Shown here: piece by piece, positions 1-11,100 of the stretch
Position numbering within the stretch: position 1 is the stretch's first letter
Layout: every line of letters begins with the position of its first letter
Origin: Ypsolopha sequella
Lineage: Eukaryota > Arthropoda > Insecta > Lepidoptera > Ypsolophidae
Reading direction: 5' to 3'
Assembly (NCBI GenBank): GCA_934047225.1
Contig: OW203985.1
Coordinates: 9,875,501-9,939,500, forward strand
Length of the DNA stretch: 64,000 bases
Notes under the pieces: generated by a model
The model's database searches: none
Seen by the model: only the letters and a program-made list of their open reading frames with translations
What the model was told of the DNA's origin: nothing
Program-made: the position numbers and the translations under genes

Positions 1-60
1 CTGCAGACTGTATTTGATTTATCATACTATAGAAATAATAATAATGTTTAGGGAGATAAT

Positions 61-211
61 GGTGTCGATTCGACGCAACACAACTGACAAGACTAAACTT
101 ATTTTGAGCGTCCCGTCTTTGTCTATTTGATACAGAAAGAAAAGGATGGAACACTTAAATTAAGTTAAGTCCTGTCAATTAAGTTAAGTTGTGTTGCGCC
201 GAATCGGTGTT
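61..211. repeat. 155-bp palindromic MITE, copy 1 of 3
   Basis: The ends are near-perfect inverted repeats (a GTGTCGATTCG-like start and a CGAATCGGTG-like end), and the whole unit folds on itself. The inner arms carry AAGCGTCC/TTAAGTTAAGTCCTGTC-like blocks. Two relatives lie at 44309-44464 and 51621-51785. No coding capacity is visible. The transposase source is unknown. Confidence 0.8.
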
Positions 212-913
212 ATTAACATTCATCCTGTATTTACAAGGCAAGGTTGTACGTACATCATGAGATCATGACACGACATGACATGACATGCCAATAATATATT
301 ATAATATAATAGTACCAATTCGCATAGATTAAATTATGTTAAGGTGTGTTAATTCAAAAACCATTTTGAGATTTAGGTTTAATTAGATGTATTTTAGAAC
401 TTGTGGTCTAAAAAACCTTATGATGATGAATATTTGTACGAAAAAGCTGCAACTTTCATTTGCCTTCGTGTGACATCACTTGAGATGTGGCTGTTTAGAA
501 ATGTGTCTTTTGCTATCAACATAAATTTATAATAATTTGCTTCCGACTGATTTGACAGCATCACAATCAGTATAATGTCTAAAATTCTCAAATTACGTCA
601 TATCGGAAAATTATTTAAAAAATGATAAAAAATAATGGTTAATTTATATAACAAAATAATGAAAACTATGTCCTAAAATAAAGTAAATTCTCTGGTTTTT
701 TTTGCAGTTCTTATTGCGGCGTCATAGTCGTTAAAATATTTCACAAATAGGTAGCTTTAACTGCTGGCGACTGTACACCGCAATCACAATAACTTATGAC
801 CAGCTTTAAAATTTTGCACGAGACTAATGCGAATTTTATTTTGTCACAGTCACTCCAAGTAAAAAACGCGCAGTGCGAGATGGGTGGATTCAGAGCGACA
901 GGGAGAAAAGTTA

Positions 914-1440
914 GAATCATAGAATCATATCTTTATTCATGAACATAGGTATTGTTGGGTTGGTACAAATTTTTGAGCGCTATGTTCTACCGTTAGGCGT
1001 ATGAATACATTACTATTTAAAAAACACACAGAAGCAAACAAGTAGACAAAGTCATCTTAAAAAATAAAATAAAAAATAAATGCTCAAATGTCAGGAGGAA
1101 AAATAAATACACTCAATTACTTCACAAAGAAAAACATTAATGTCTAAACAATTCAAATAAAATAATTATTAATTATAGTATGATTGAATAGAAGTATCAT
1201 TCAGAAAATCATTAATTTTATAGTAACATTTGTGAATTAACAAAAGAGATAATTTATTCTTGAATCGGTTTAAATTTAAATCTTTAATGTGTTTTGGGAT
1301 TTTATTGTATAATTTTGGTCCCATTACGAAAATACTTTTTTGCATTAATGTAGTTTTAATTTTGTTATAGCATGTTAGTTGTATATAGTTATAAAAAAAA
1401 ACTAAAATAGCTAGCAAAATTTCCAATATCAAAACTCTAA
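914..1440 (-). mobile_element. LINE 3' fragment (CR1/Jockey-group ORF2 C-terminus)
   Basis: On the minus strand, 1432-1169 reads a short ORF with the pattern GPKLYNKIPKHIKDLN, then NRFKNKLS and LLIHKCYYKINDFL. This matches the usual last ~60 residues of ORF2 in insect CR1/Jockey-type LINEs. AT-rich 3' UTR sequence follows down to a GATTC-repeat tail near 914. The 5' portion is missing, so this is a 5'-truncated dead copy. It lies downstream of HGSNAT exon 3 and is read on the same strand. Confidence 0.7.
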
Positions 1441-2250
1441 ATATTGTTGAAACCCATCTAATAAAATATATCTGAGTTCTGTAAATGGTTCCTATTGGTC
1501 AAAGAGGAGAAAAAGCGTGTTTGAACACCTCATTTCAACAATTATTTCTGTCGAGGAAAATTTATCCAAACACTAGATTATATAGTCAAAAAGCATGCAT
1601 ATACTAGAAATTGATTAGAATTTTCTGTGTATTTCATGAAATACACAGAAAAGAAGCACCCGTGTTTTTTTTACATATGGCTTCTAAAACCATAATAAGT
1701 CCCAATACAGATCGTGGCTCGAATCCGTCTTGTAAGCAACATCCTCAGTAATACAGGTTTCTGATTACCTGCCTCAAAAGGAAACTCCACCCGTTCAGAC
1801 TCCCGAGAATCGTGACTTAGATGAAGTAAACCGGACTAAAGGAGTATAAGTACCTAAGGGAACATCTCAGAAATGGCGCGGCATTCGATACCTATTGGTT
1901 ACAGATGACACCTAATCTGGACAAGTTCACACGAAGCGATTCGGGCTACTTTTACATCTTATGCTGCCACAACAAAATCTTACAATTGTTACACATACAG
2001 GTTAGCGCGTTACCTACTTGAAATGGGGAAAATCAAAACTTTCTCTTGGTCATCGATTTTAGACAAAATAAAAACCGCATTCAAAGCTTTTTAAAAAATG
2101 ACTTTCCTTAGCTGTGATTTAAATCAATAAATTATCCTTACAAAGCCATCTAAACTGTTAATGTGAAAACGTTGGTTAAGTTCTGAATTATATCTTATGC
2201 TAGAGCTACATCTACGTCATAACGCGCTAAAATCTATGCGTGAAGGCCAC

Positions 2251-2675
2251 TTAAGGCGCTACGAAAAAAAAATCGTCACTTTTAGAACTTGCATGTGTAC
2301 TTCAGTAAAGAATGTATTATTTTGATAAAACAGCATATTATTTTTGGATTCTTTTTCTAGGGATCTGTTAAACAGAAACGCGATCAGAGAAATTCGGCTC
2401 GATAAAAATATTTATTGAAATGAGGTCTTTTTCGACAGCATTTCTCCTGGTTTGACAATTTGGAATGACGTATGGACTGCAATTATATTTTATTAGATGG
2501 GTTTTAACAATATCTAGGATCTGGTTAAACGAAATTTTGATAGCAACTTTAGTATATTTTATATTAATAAAAAACTGACTTTTTGCAACTTTTCCACGAA
2601 TCCGTCCCTGTCGCACTGAGAGTTTCTTCGCATATGGTGTAACAGGGACAATAAAAATTTTACATATCGCCTTAA
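2251..2675 (-). mobile_element. TTAA-bounded ~425-bp element, copy 1
   Basis: It begins TTAAGGCGCTACG and ends CATATCGCCTTAA, so both ends are TTAA followed by GGCG-type inverted termini. It is the reverse complement of the copies at 13138, 19517 and 22630. An ORF (minus, 2775-2368) runs across it with the motif VTPYAKKLS...GRIRGKVAKS. The TTAA boundaries suggest mobilisation by a TTAA-specific (piggyBac-like) transposase. That is inference, because the termini are not a canonical piggyBac sequence. Confidence 0.8.
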
Positions 2676-3102
2676 TAATGTGGACACATGCAGATATCCT
2701 CACTGACAGTCCTGTTCTTAATTGAGACGACATAGCAGATTTTAGCGCGATTAGACGCAGGTGTAGTCCTACCATTACACGTAAAAGTTACATTGCACTC
2801 CTATTGGCCCGCATGGGTTGTTGTAACTGCTACACTGTAAAAGCACAAGACCTTGGAGGATTGTGCCGGCCGGGAATAAAGGAGAATTTGATTTATACAA
2901 CCAAACTCATGGCATGATATTTTATCCGAATTTCGCAAAATGGGTCATTGGACAAATCAGTTCATGAATATTCAGTATGAGTTTTTTATTTTTTGTTTTG
3001 TAGAAAAGGCATTATGTAAAGGAAGTTGCAAATCAAAACACCAATCTGTATTTATTAACTAGTCAGTGGAAATTAAAGCTTTATATATTCCCGCCCTGCA
3101 CT

Positions 3103-3460
3103 CAGTGGCGTATTTAAGATTTAGCGACCTCGGCCTGTAAGGTTTGTCGCCCCATAAAATAACGAGAAAAAAGCAAAATTATTTCAATTATAAAATGAAA
3201 TAAAATCCAACAGTGTGTTGATGTGGGCTAAGAATGGTGATAATGAATGAAAAAACTAAAAAGGCCATGCAAACACCATTAATTCAATATTTACTTTTTT
3301 TCTGATGGCCAAATTCGTTACAAAATTCTTCAATGACACTGTCATAATTAATGGATTTTGTCAAGTCACCGTATATCTAATTCATAATTGCTTGTGCCGC
3401 ACCTCGCAGCCTGCCGCCCCGGGCCATGGCCCTTTTGGCCCTAGGGTAAATTCGCCACTG
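3103..3460. mobile_element. Non-autonomous hAT element A (358 bp)
   Basis: Terminal inverted repeats CAGTGGCGTATTTA and TAAATTCGCCACTG are flanked by a perfect 8-bp direct duplication, CCTGCACT, at 3095-3102 and 3461-3468. An 8-bp target duplication with CAG...CTG termini is the hallmark of the hAT superfamily. There is no transposase ORF, so the element is non-autonomous. The perfect duplication suggests fairly recent insertion. Confidence 0.9.
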
Positions 3461-3878
3461 CCTGCACTACATCTGTAGTACCCCGGGCGAGCTTAGCTTC
3501 AAATTTGTTATTGGCAACTGCCACTTTAGTAACCATTTTCATATTGAACACGGCAAGGTCAATTGAAAAATTGGTGGGTGTTGCCATGCGAAATTAAACT
3601 CACCACTTACCATAATGCAAGAGAAGAGGAACCTACTGCAAGTACAATAAAGATATCAGGGCCGTCTTAGGCTATGCAGGGGCCCTGGGGCACACTGAGT
3701 TTGAGGGGCCCTTTTGATGAAAACATCAGTGTGGTATGTTTTTGTTGGTTATATTTAAATGAAAATATAAGCTATGGGTAAATTTAAATTATCGATGAAG
3801 CTGTAAACAATATAAGCTAAAATTGTGCAATTATGAAGAAAGACAAATTGTTGCAAAAGCGTCCAAACGAAAACGTAA

Positions 3879-4893
3879 TATACAGGGTGGAAAAAATGAA
3901 AGGGCCCTGGAGGGGAACTACCTTAAATCCTTTATTTAGCTCATTTTACTGAAAGGAAACATTCCTTTATTTTTTAAAAGAAACAAAACTGCATTCAAAG
4001 ATCTTCTAAAATTTGCTTGTCTCACCCGGGAACTGAACCAACTAAAAATTTAAACAATAAACCCTCGCTATTTTATTATACGAATCGGTAGGATTATTGT
4101 TCAGGATAAAATTTGTCTACTAAACTAAAGTCTTACACTCATCTGTTGTACGAGATACCCATGAAATTGAATATTTATTACTACAAGTTCTTTATTAACA
4201 ATACCTAGTACTGTTCACTTGTAAAGTAATAATTATACGCCATTATTACACAATCACAGCACGGAATGAAAGCAAAACAAAACAAAATTTTAATTTCGAA
4301 CGAAATTTATGGTTCGAATTTTTTGCTCCGCGTTGCAAAAAAAATACGTTCCTTTTTTAAACTTTTCGTCAGTACGCCTAGTGCAAGAAGTAATTGTGCT
4401 CTGCATACATTTATTATTACCATTTAACGATTTTCTTATTGAAGTCTTCAGCAAGGTACTTAAGATAAATAACATTAGCAAGCTTGTACTTCATACGATG
4501 TCTTTGGATGTAAGAGAGATAAGAAAATTAGAACGTTTCATTTACTTGTTACAAGTGAACAGTACTAGGTATTGTTAACAAAGAACTTGTAATAAATATT
4601 TAATTTCATGAGTATCTCGTACAACAGATGAGTGTAAGACCAAATGTTTATTAGACAAATTTTATTCTGAACAATAATCCTACCGATTCGTATGATAAAA
4701 TAGCGAGGGTTTATTTTTTTAATTTTTAGTTTGTTCGATTCCCGGGTGAGACAAGCGAATTTCAGAATATCTTTGAATGCAGTTTTGTTTCTTTTAAAAA
4801 ATAAAGGAATGTTTCCTTTCAGTAAAATGAGCTAACTAAACGATTTAAGGTAGCTCCCCTCCAGGGCCCATACATTTTTTCCACCCTGTATAT
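3879..4893. repeat. 1-kb long-armed hairpin element (TATACAGGGTGGAAAAAAT ends)
   Basis: Inverted arms of about 345 bp (3879-4224 and 4550-4893) enclose a loop of about 320 bp. The ends read TATACAGGGTGG and CCACCCTGTATA, with a GGGCCCTGGAGGGG block just inside. The ORFs seen in it (4309-4578 plus, 4481-4290 minus) are AT-rich loop and arm sequence and are not supported as genes. A smaller relative is at 5259-5608. Confidence 0.85.
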
Positions 4894-5053
4894 GTGGCTA
4901 TTTTATTTCTATGTGCTTGGCCATATTGTTTATATTTGCCTTATTTGGTTTGAATATAGGGAAATTATCATTTAAAAATGTTGGCACTCTGAGGCCCCGA
5001 CAAACCGCCCCCCGTGCCCTTATGGAAAAGACGGAACTGAAAGATATACATAC

Positions 5054-5178
5054 GCAAGTAAATGTCAACGGGCTCTCGTTCGGCGTGCAGGTAGCAACCG
5101 TCACCGTTGTTGGAGCTGGCGTTGAGACGGTAGACGCCGAACTCGCCGACCTCCGGACGCAGCTGGCAGATCAGGCCC
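5054..5178 (-). CDS. Hgsnat: HGSNAT-like exon 3
   Basis: The acceptor is CTCCAG before 5178 and the donor is GTATGT after 5054. The exon completes the split Thr codon of exon 2 and reads GLICQLRPEVGEFGVYRL, then NASSNNGDGCYLHAEREPVD. It is GC-rich compared with the flanks. It sits between two hairpin transposons (3879-4893 and 5259-5608). Confidence 0.8.
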
Positions 5179-8100
5179 CTGGAGCAACAACAGTATACCA
5201 TCACTACACTGGATTAGGGGCCAATATCTGTGTATAACCTCCCAGCGTATATGGAACATATACAGTTGGAAAAAATTCAAGGGCCCTGGAGGGGAGCTAC
5301 CTTAAATCCTTTAGTTAGCTTATTTTACTGAAAGGACACATTATTTTATTTTTTTAAATAAACAAAACTGCATTCAAAGATCTTCTAAAATTCGCTTGTC
5401 CCGGGAATCCAACCAACTAAAAATAAAAAAAATAAACCCTCGCTACTTTATTATACGAATCGATAGGATTATTGTTCAGGATAAAATTTGTCTAATAGTT
5501 TTGTTTCTTTTAAAAAATAAAGAAATGTTTCCTTTCAGTAAAATGAGCTAACTAAAGGATTTAAGGTAGTTCCCATCCAGGGCCCTTGAATTTTTTCCAC
5601 CCTGTATATACAGGGTGTAATCGTTAAGTGTGACCAGGATTATTCCGTAAGTATTACAGATATCAAAAAATTTTAAACTGATATCGAAAGTACGTTACCT
5701 AATCAGTAAAATGACATCAATAACTTTTTGAAAATCAAACGAGAAGTATCCAAAATTTGGACATTAAACATTCCCATACATTTAGTAGGAGATTAGTAGA
5801 AAGGTTTTCGTTTCCTTATTTTAAGTATTCTAGTACTCATTTTACCTTAATCTAATTTAATGATTACGTATGATATGATAATATTGACTTTCAAATAGAT
5901 ACACGTGTAAATTAATTATGTTACCACTTCAAATTAGTAATTAACCATGTTTCAATATCGCCTTAATACTAAATGTATGGGAATGTTTAATGTCAAAATT
6001 TTGGATACTTCTCGTTTGATTTTCAAAAAGTTATTGATGTCATTTTACTGATTAGGTAACGTACTTTCGATATCAGTTTAAAATTTTTTGATATCTGTAA
6101 TAGTTACGGAATAATCGCCTGGTCACACTTAACGATTACACTCTGTATAGGTGGCTAGTTCGCTGCTGTAGCTATTGGCACAAATGGACCGAGAGAGGGC
6201 TCTCTTCTCCGGTTGCATTACTTTACTCTTTGGTACACACACCGGGAAGGAGTTTGCCTACTTTTTCCTTACGGTACCTATACGACACAAAATTTCGTTT
6301 TTAGGGTTCGGTACCAAGTTTATGGTCGAGAAAAACTTTACACGGAATTCTTTGAAATCAAATCGACAGAATTTGATAAGCAGATTCAGAAAAAAATATA
6401 TCAGCAAATAATTTAACATTGATTTAAATCTCTGAACTTGATGTCCTCGATAACAAAGTGATATTTCTTAAATTTTGTTTTATACAAAAATATTTATCAC
6501 TACAAAAACCTTGAACTTCTGTGGTCCGCCATTTTTGTGATGTCCATTGTCAAATTTTTAGAGGACTTTCTTAAATTTGCAATGAAAAGGTTACGAATCA
6601 TCTCTTACTCATACTACCTACTCATCGTTCCGTGCATACAAATAAATCATTTAAGAGGATGTCCTACCCTAGCAACTTTTTTTATTACTCATCCAGCACA
6701 ATAAGTCCAATGGCAAACATCTTATTTGCTTTTGATAGAGGCGGTTAAATTTTCGCTCATTTGCCTCTTTTTCTTGGACACGTAATACTAATGATCACGC
6801 AGCGAAAGAACAAATTGGTGTTATTTTAGCTACTACTGAAATATTTTGTAGGGAAAAAAATAGTGGATTTAATTAGAATTCCTTCATATTTCTATTACCA
6901 ATTTTATGAAAAAAATATCAAGTTGATCTCTTAACCGCGTTCTTGAAACGAACGTTTGAAAACTAAAAAAAGAGGGTGGAAAACATTTTTTTTTTTACAA
7001 AAGTATAAATTTTTTAGCATTGTTTATAAGTAGAATCTCTAGATAAAATATCAATAAAACATTATTTTTTTCTGTTCAAGGAGAGTCCGAATTTCTTCAA
7101 ACGAATCCTCGAAAGTCTGGCGTTGTTCATGCTCTAGACTCATGTACAGTCTTAAATTTTCTGCACGGAGACGAGTTTCTAGAGAGCATTAGTAAAATCA
7201 TCAAAGCTGAAAATAGCATAATAATATTATTTTCATAACATTAATCCACTAAAATCTAAGGTACTAATCTAAAGTACCTACTCGTAGGTACTTTCTTATT
7301 GGATAAAAAGTAAGCTAAGTTGTTTATTTTCAATGCATGTGCTCGTAAAGCCCCACTTTTTATGCATCAAAACCGAACAGAAAGTCGATTATTTTGCCCT
7401 AGGGCTTAATTATTATTATTTTTTTTTAATTTGTTTGCAATGGTTGGCTAACCTGCAGCCTTTCCTGTGTACCATAGATATTATACTTTTTTTTCCACTG
7501 TTTAACGGCTCTGGATACAATCCTTTTGATCATAATTTAAAGTTCACAAGATTATATTTGTTTTCATTTCCTCACACTATGCATTGAAAAACGTAGTATG
7601 ATACACGGGCGTAAAAGCAATAAATTACTCGGTTACGTTTAAAACACTCGCTACACTCGTGTTTTAAATCGTCCTCGTAATTTATTCCTTTGCGCCCTTG
7701 TAGCATAAACTACTATTATGTCTGCAATGTAGATCCACTAGCAGCAAACATAAATTAGACCTGCAATTTGGCCCAGTGGCGGATTTGCCCTAAGACCCAG
7801 TAAGACCCAGTAAGACCCAGATATTAGGGGCGGCCAATCGTGGCAAAAAATACACTGATGATAACAAGAAACCACCCAAAGTAACTATTTCTTTGTTATT
7901 AAATATTTCATTTTATTTTATTATTAACCCGACGAAACTAAGCGCGTCAGAAATCAAAGAAATGGCCAGAGCATTACAAAAGGTGTATTGTACTGACTTA
8001 GAAGACAATTTCTTAGAATAATGTCTCCATTTTCGTGGTTACTGAAATATAAAAAACCGGTCAAACTCGCGTTCCATAATTTTAATTTTGTCATTTTGTT

Positions 8101-11100
8101 TTCGTGTATTTCTCAACCGCTATATTTTTCCTGTAATCTTTACGTAAGCAGATATTATCATGATTTTTGGCATATTTTTCGGTCCACCAGTTTTTGAGAA
8201 ATGGGGGGACATCATTTTTTTTGTGGATTTCTTGACATAGATGCAAGTAAATATAGCCAAGCTATATATTTTAATTACAATTTGATACAAATGTGACTTG
8301 TATTATATATAATACATAAGGATAATTAAATTTCGGAACATATTTCGATAAAAGTTGACAAGTAAATTCATATCATATGTATTACCTAAATGATGGGAGC
8401 TAAGAAAGGGGCGGCTGGTACTACATGGCCTAGGGCGGCCAGGACTGCAAATCCGCCACTGATTTAGCCTACTACTGTGTTACAACTTTCATCACCGCAA
8501 TTACGTATATTTTAACCTGAATTGATAGGTAATTTGTCACAGAGTACATAAGACCTCTTATGTAATTATCTGCCGATCAAAGAACCTGTCTTCAATACTA
8601 GTTACTCGCAATTTACATTCTTGAAAGGGCGTTGACTTTCTCATTCGGGACGATGCAATGCACCGTACCTTAATATCGTCACGACATGAATCCCCGAAGG
8701 TGGGTCAGAGATATTCCGAGTGTGAACTGTGAAATACAAGTCACAGTCCACACTCGGTACACCCGCGTTTCCCCGGCTATGATTACGACCCAACGTGATG
8801 AGTAACTGGTGAGCTCTATCGCCATATTTCGGGCACAAATACTCGCTTTTTAGGGCATGCAGGTTTCCTCATGATGTTTTCCTTCACCATTCAGCAAGTA
8901 GTAAGTAAGAACAAATACTATACACATAAATTCCGAAAAACTCTTTGGTGCTTGCCCGACCGGGGATCGAACCTGGATCTCAAGATTGAGTGGCCAGCGT
9001 TCTTGGTTCTACCCCTTAGCTACCGATGGTTTTTGATTAAAAAGTTAGAGTAAAAATATTGAAATACAGTAAACGGAAATGTTTTTCGTGTCAAAGTTAC
9101 GTACATTTTTTGTAAGTACTTAAGTTTCATTTTCAATTTATGATATACCTCTATTGCTAGAAGGCAATTAGAGCAGGGGTCGGCAACCTTATGACATAGG
9201 AGCACAAACGTTACCAGAGGATCAGCGGGGGCCGCATATAACAAATAACGCATTAGTCAATTTCGTATCATATTTATTGTAGTTTAAAACACAATTTATT
9301 ATTAAAATCTAATGCGTTTTTTGCGGCTACATTTGACTTGCATTTTAGACGTGGAAAGCTGCGCCGAGCGTAGAACGATTAGACACCTCGCTTGTTCTCT
9401 CGTGTTAGTTTTTTTATCGTGGTCGTATTTATTGAATTTTACAGAAAAATCATATTTAATATACCAGACAAAATTTTAAAAATGTGAAACGGTCCAATTG
9501 TATTTTATAACGTTTGTGATTGTCTTGAATTGTGGTTGAGACAAAATTCGACAGTTAAGTTATTGAAATGAGTAAAACCCTAATACCATTTTTAGATTTT
9601 GGGCCTACTTTAGATAGATTTGTTTCTTACACCATAAGTTATTTTTAATATTCGCTGCGGCGGAAGTGTAGATACATTATCTGTGATAATAAATATATAT
9701 TTTATTTATTTATCATTGAAATATTATTCAATAAATCAATTTAACAGAGACTGTCGTTTTAGATTATTTTGCTCGGCGCCCTCTTATGCTTGCTTTTTCG
9801 TTAGTTCAGAATAGAAAATGTCTGCTCACGCAAATATGTACAACCAAACACAATTATCATGCAGCGATTGGGAACCTTGAGGGCCGTACCGAAGTGGGTC
9901 ACGGGCCGCATGCGGCCCGCGGGCCGCCGGTTGCCGACCCCTGAATTAGAGTATAAATTATCTTACAAAGCTTTATTTATTTCTGTTCTTTATTTATTAA
10001 TAGTAAAACAATAAAAATAGGTACTCGATATATTTTTATTGTTTTACTGTTAATAAATAAAGAACAGAAATAAATAAAGCTTAAAAAGCTCAATATAATA
10101 TATTAATTATCTTACAATGTATTCTCTAAGGCTATAAGTATGTAATTTTATTCGTAGTAAGAACAATACTCTTCCATAAATATAAAATATAATCAAGCAA
10201 TAGTGTAAAGAAAGAGGCGAGCATACTTATCGTAAAATATAGAAGTCTGTAATCTGTACCTACCCCTCTAGGATACATTATACATATAGGGAATACGGGA
10301 GAGACGTAAATTATCTGCTACGCTTTGCAACATGTGGCGATGCTACGCGTTGTTGGAGTTCCGAGATTGGGCAAAACTGGGTTCGGGGTTACGGCTTTTT
10401 AAGATAGTAAAATATTAATTTCTGAACAAAATAAATACCACTTGTTACCTTATAAGATGAAGTACAGGTTCATTAAAAAAAAACTTGGCACTAATGTATA
10501 GTAACTTAGTAATAGAAAAAAAACAGTATTTTCAAGTTCAAGTTACACCCGTAGCGCCGCAATGCTATTCAAGAGATTTTCTTGAAATTCCTGTTTATTT
10601 TCTGAAGTTACTATACATTATTGTGCCGTGATTTTTTTTAATGAACCTGCACTTCATATTGTAAGGTAACAAGTGGTATTTATTTTGTTCAGAAATTTTA
10701 ATTTTTACCATCTTAAAAAGCCATAAACCAAAAAGCCAAAACCCCGAATCTCGGAACGCCGACCCTTAATTTTATTTAATAGTGCCTACTAACATAGTTA
10801 AGTTAGGCCAGCTAATCATGGCACAACTTTGCCTAAACACGGATGTAAAAACATGTACGATTCCATGCATTTCAACAGTCCAATAGCTTTACCAGTTGTG
10901 GCACGACTCGATGACCACTAGCCAACTTGAGCTCTGAGAGAGAAATAAAACCAGAATGGAATGGAAACTCACGTGGTATTCCTCGCACTGATGTACTCCT
11001 CTGCAGTGTCGGCGTAGATCCGCCAGGTGGCGCGGCGAGCTGTGCCCGTCACCCACCAGTCCTCCACTCCTGCTTCCAGGGTCTTTTGTAGCTCGAAGGG

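Larger units (their letters stand above)
212..5053. other. Left flank beyond HGSNAT-like exon 3; no further exon found
   Basis: The HGSNAT-like gene should continue leftward (minus strand) with its membrane-spanning exons. I could not recognise any of them between 1 and 5053, so exon 4 probably lies outside the window or was missed. Apart from the LINE, TTAA, hAT and hairpin elements listed separately, 212-913, 1441-2250 and 2676-3102 show no supportable feature. At 3655-3720 there is a GGGCCGTCTTAGGC...GGGGCCC sequence resembling one end of a degraded transposon. Confidence 0.5.
5179..10972. other. HGSNAT-like intron 2: contents
   Basis: The intron holds hairpin elements (5259-6149), hAT elements (7774-8461, 9174-9943), a 390-bp repeat (7331-7719), SINE-like sequence (8660-9036) and two hairpins (9968-10082, 10357-10758). 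Apart from these, 6150-7330 and 10083-10356 show nothing I can support. The ORFs at 6175-6416 lack any recognisable family. Confidence 0.6.

Noticed and set aside
4290..4578. Overlapping plus and minus ORFs in the 1-kb hairpin
   Set aside because: They lie in the arms and loop of a palindromic element, so mirror-image frames are expected. No domain or codon bias is seen.
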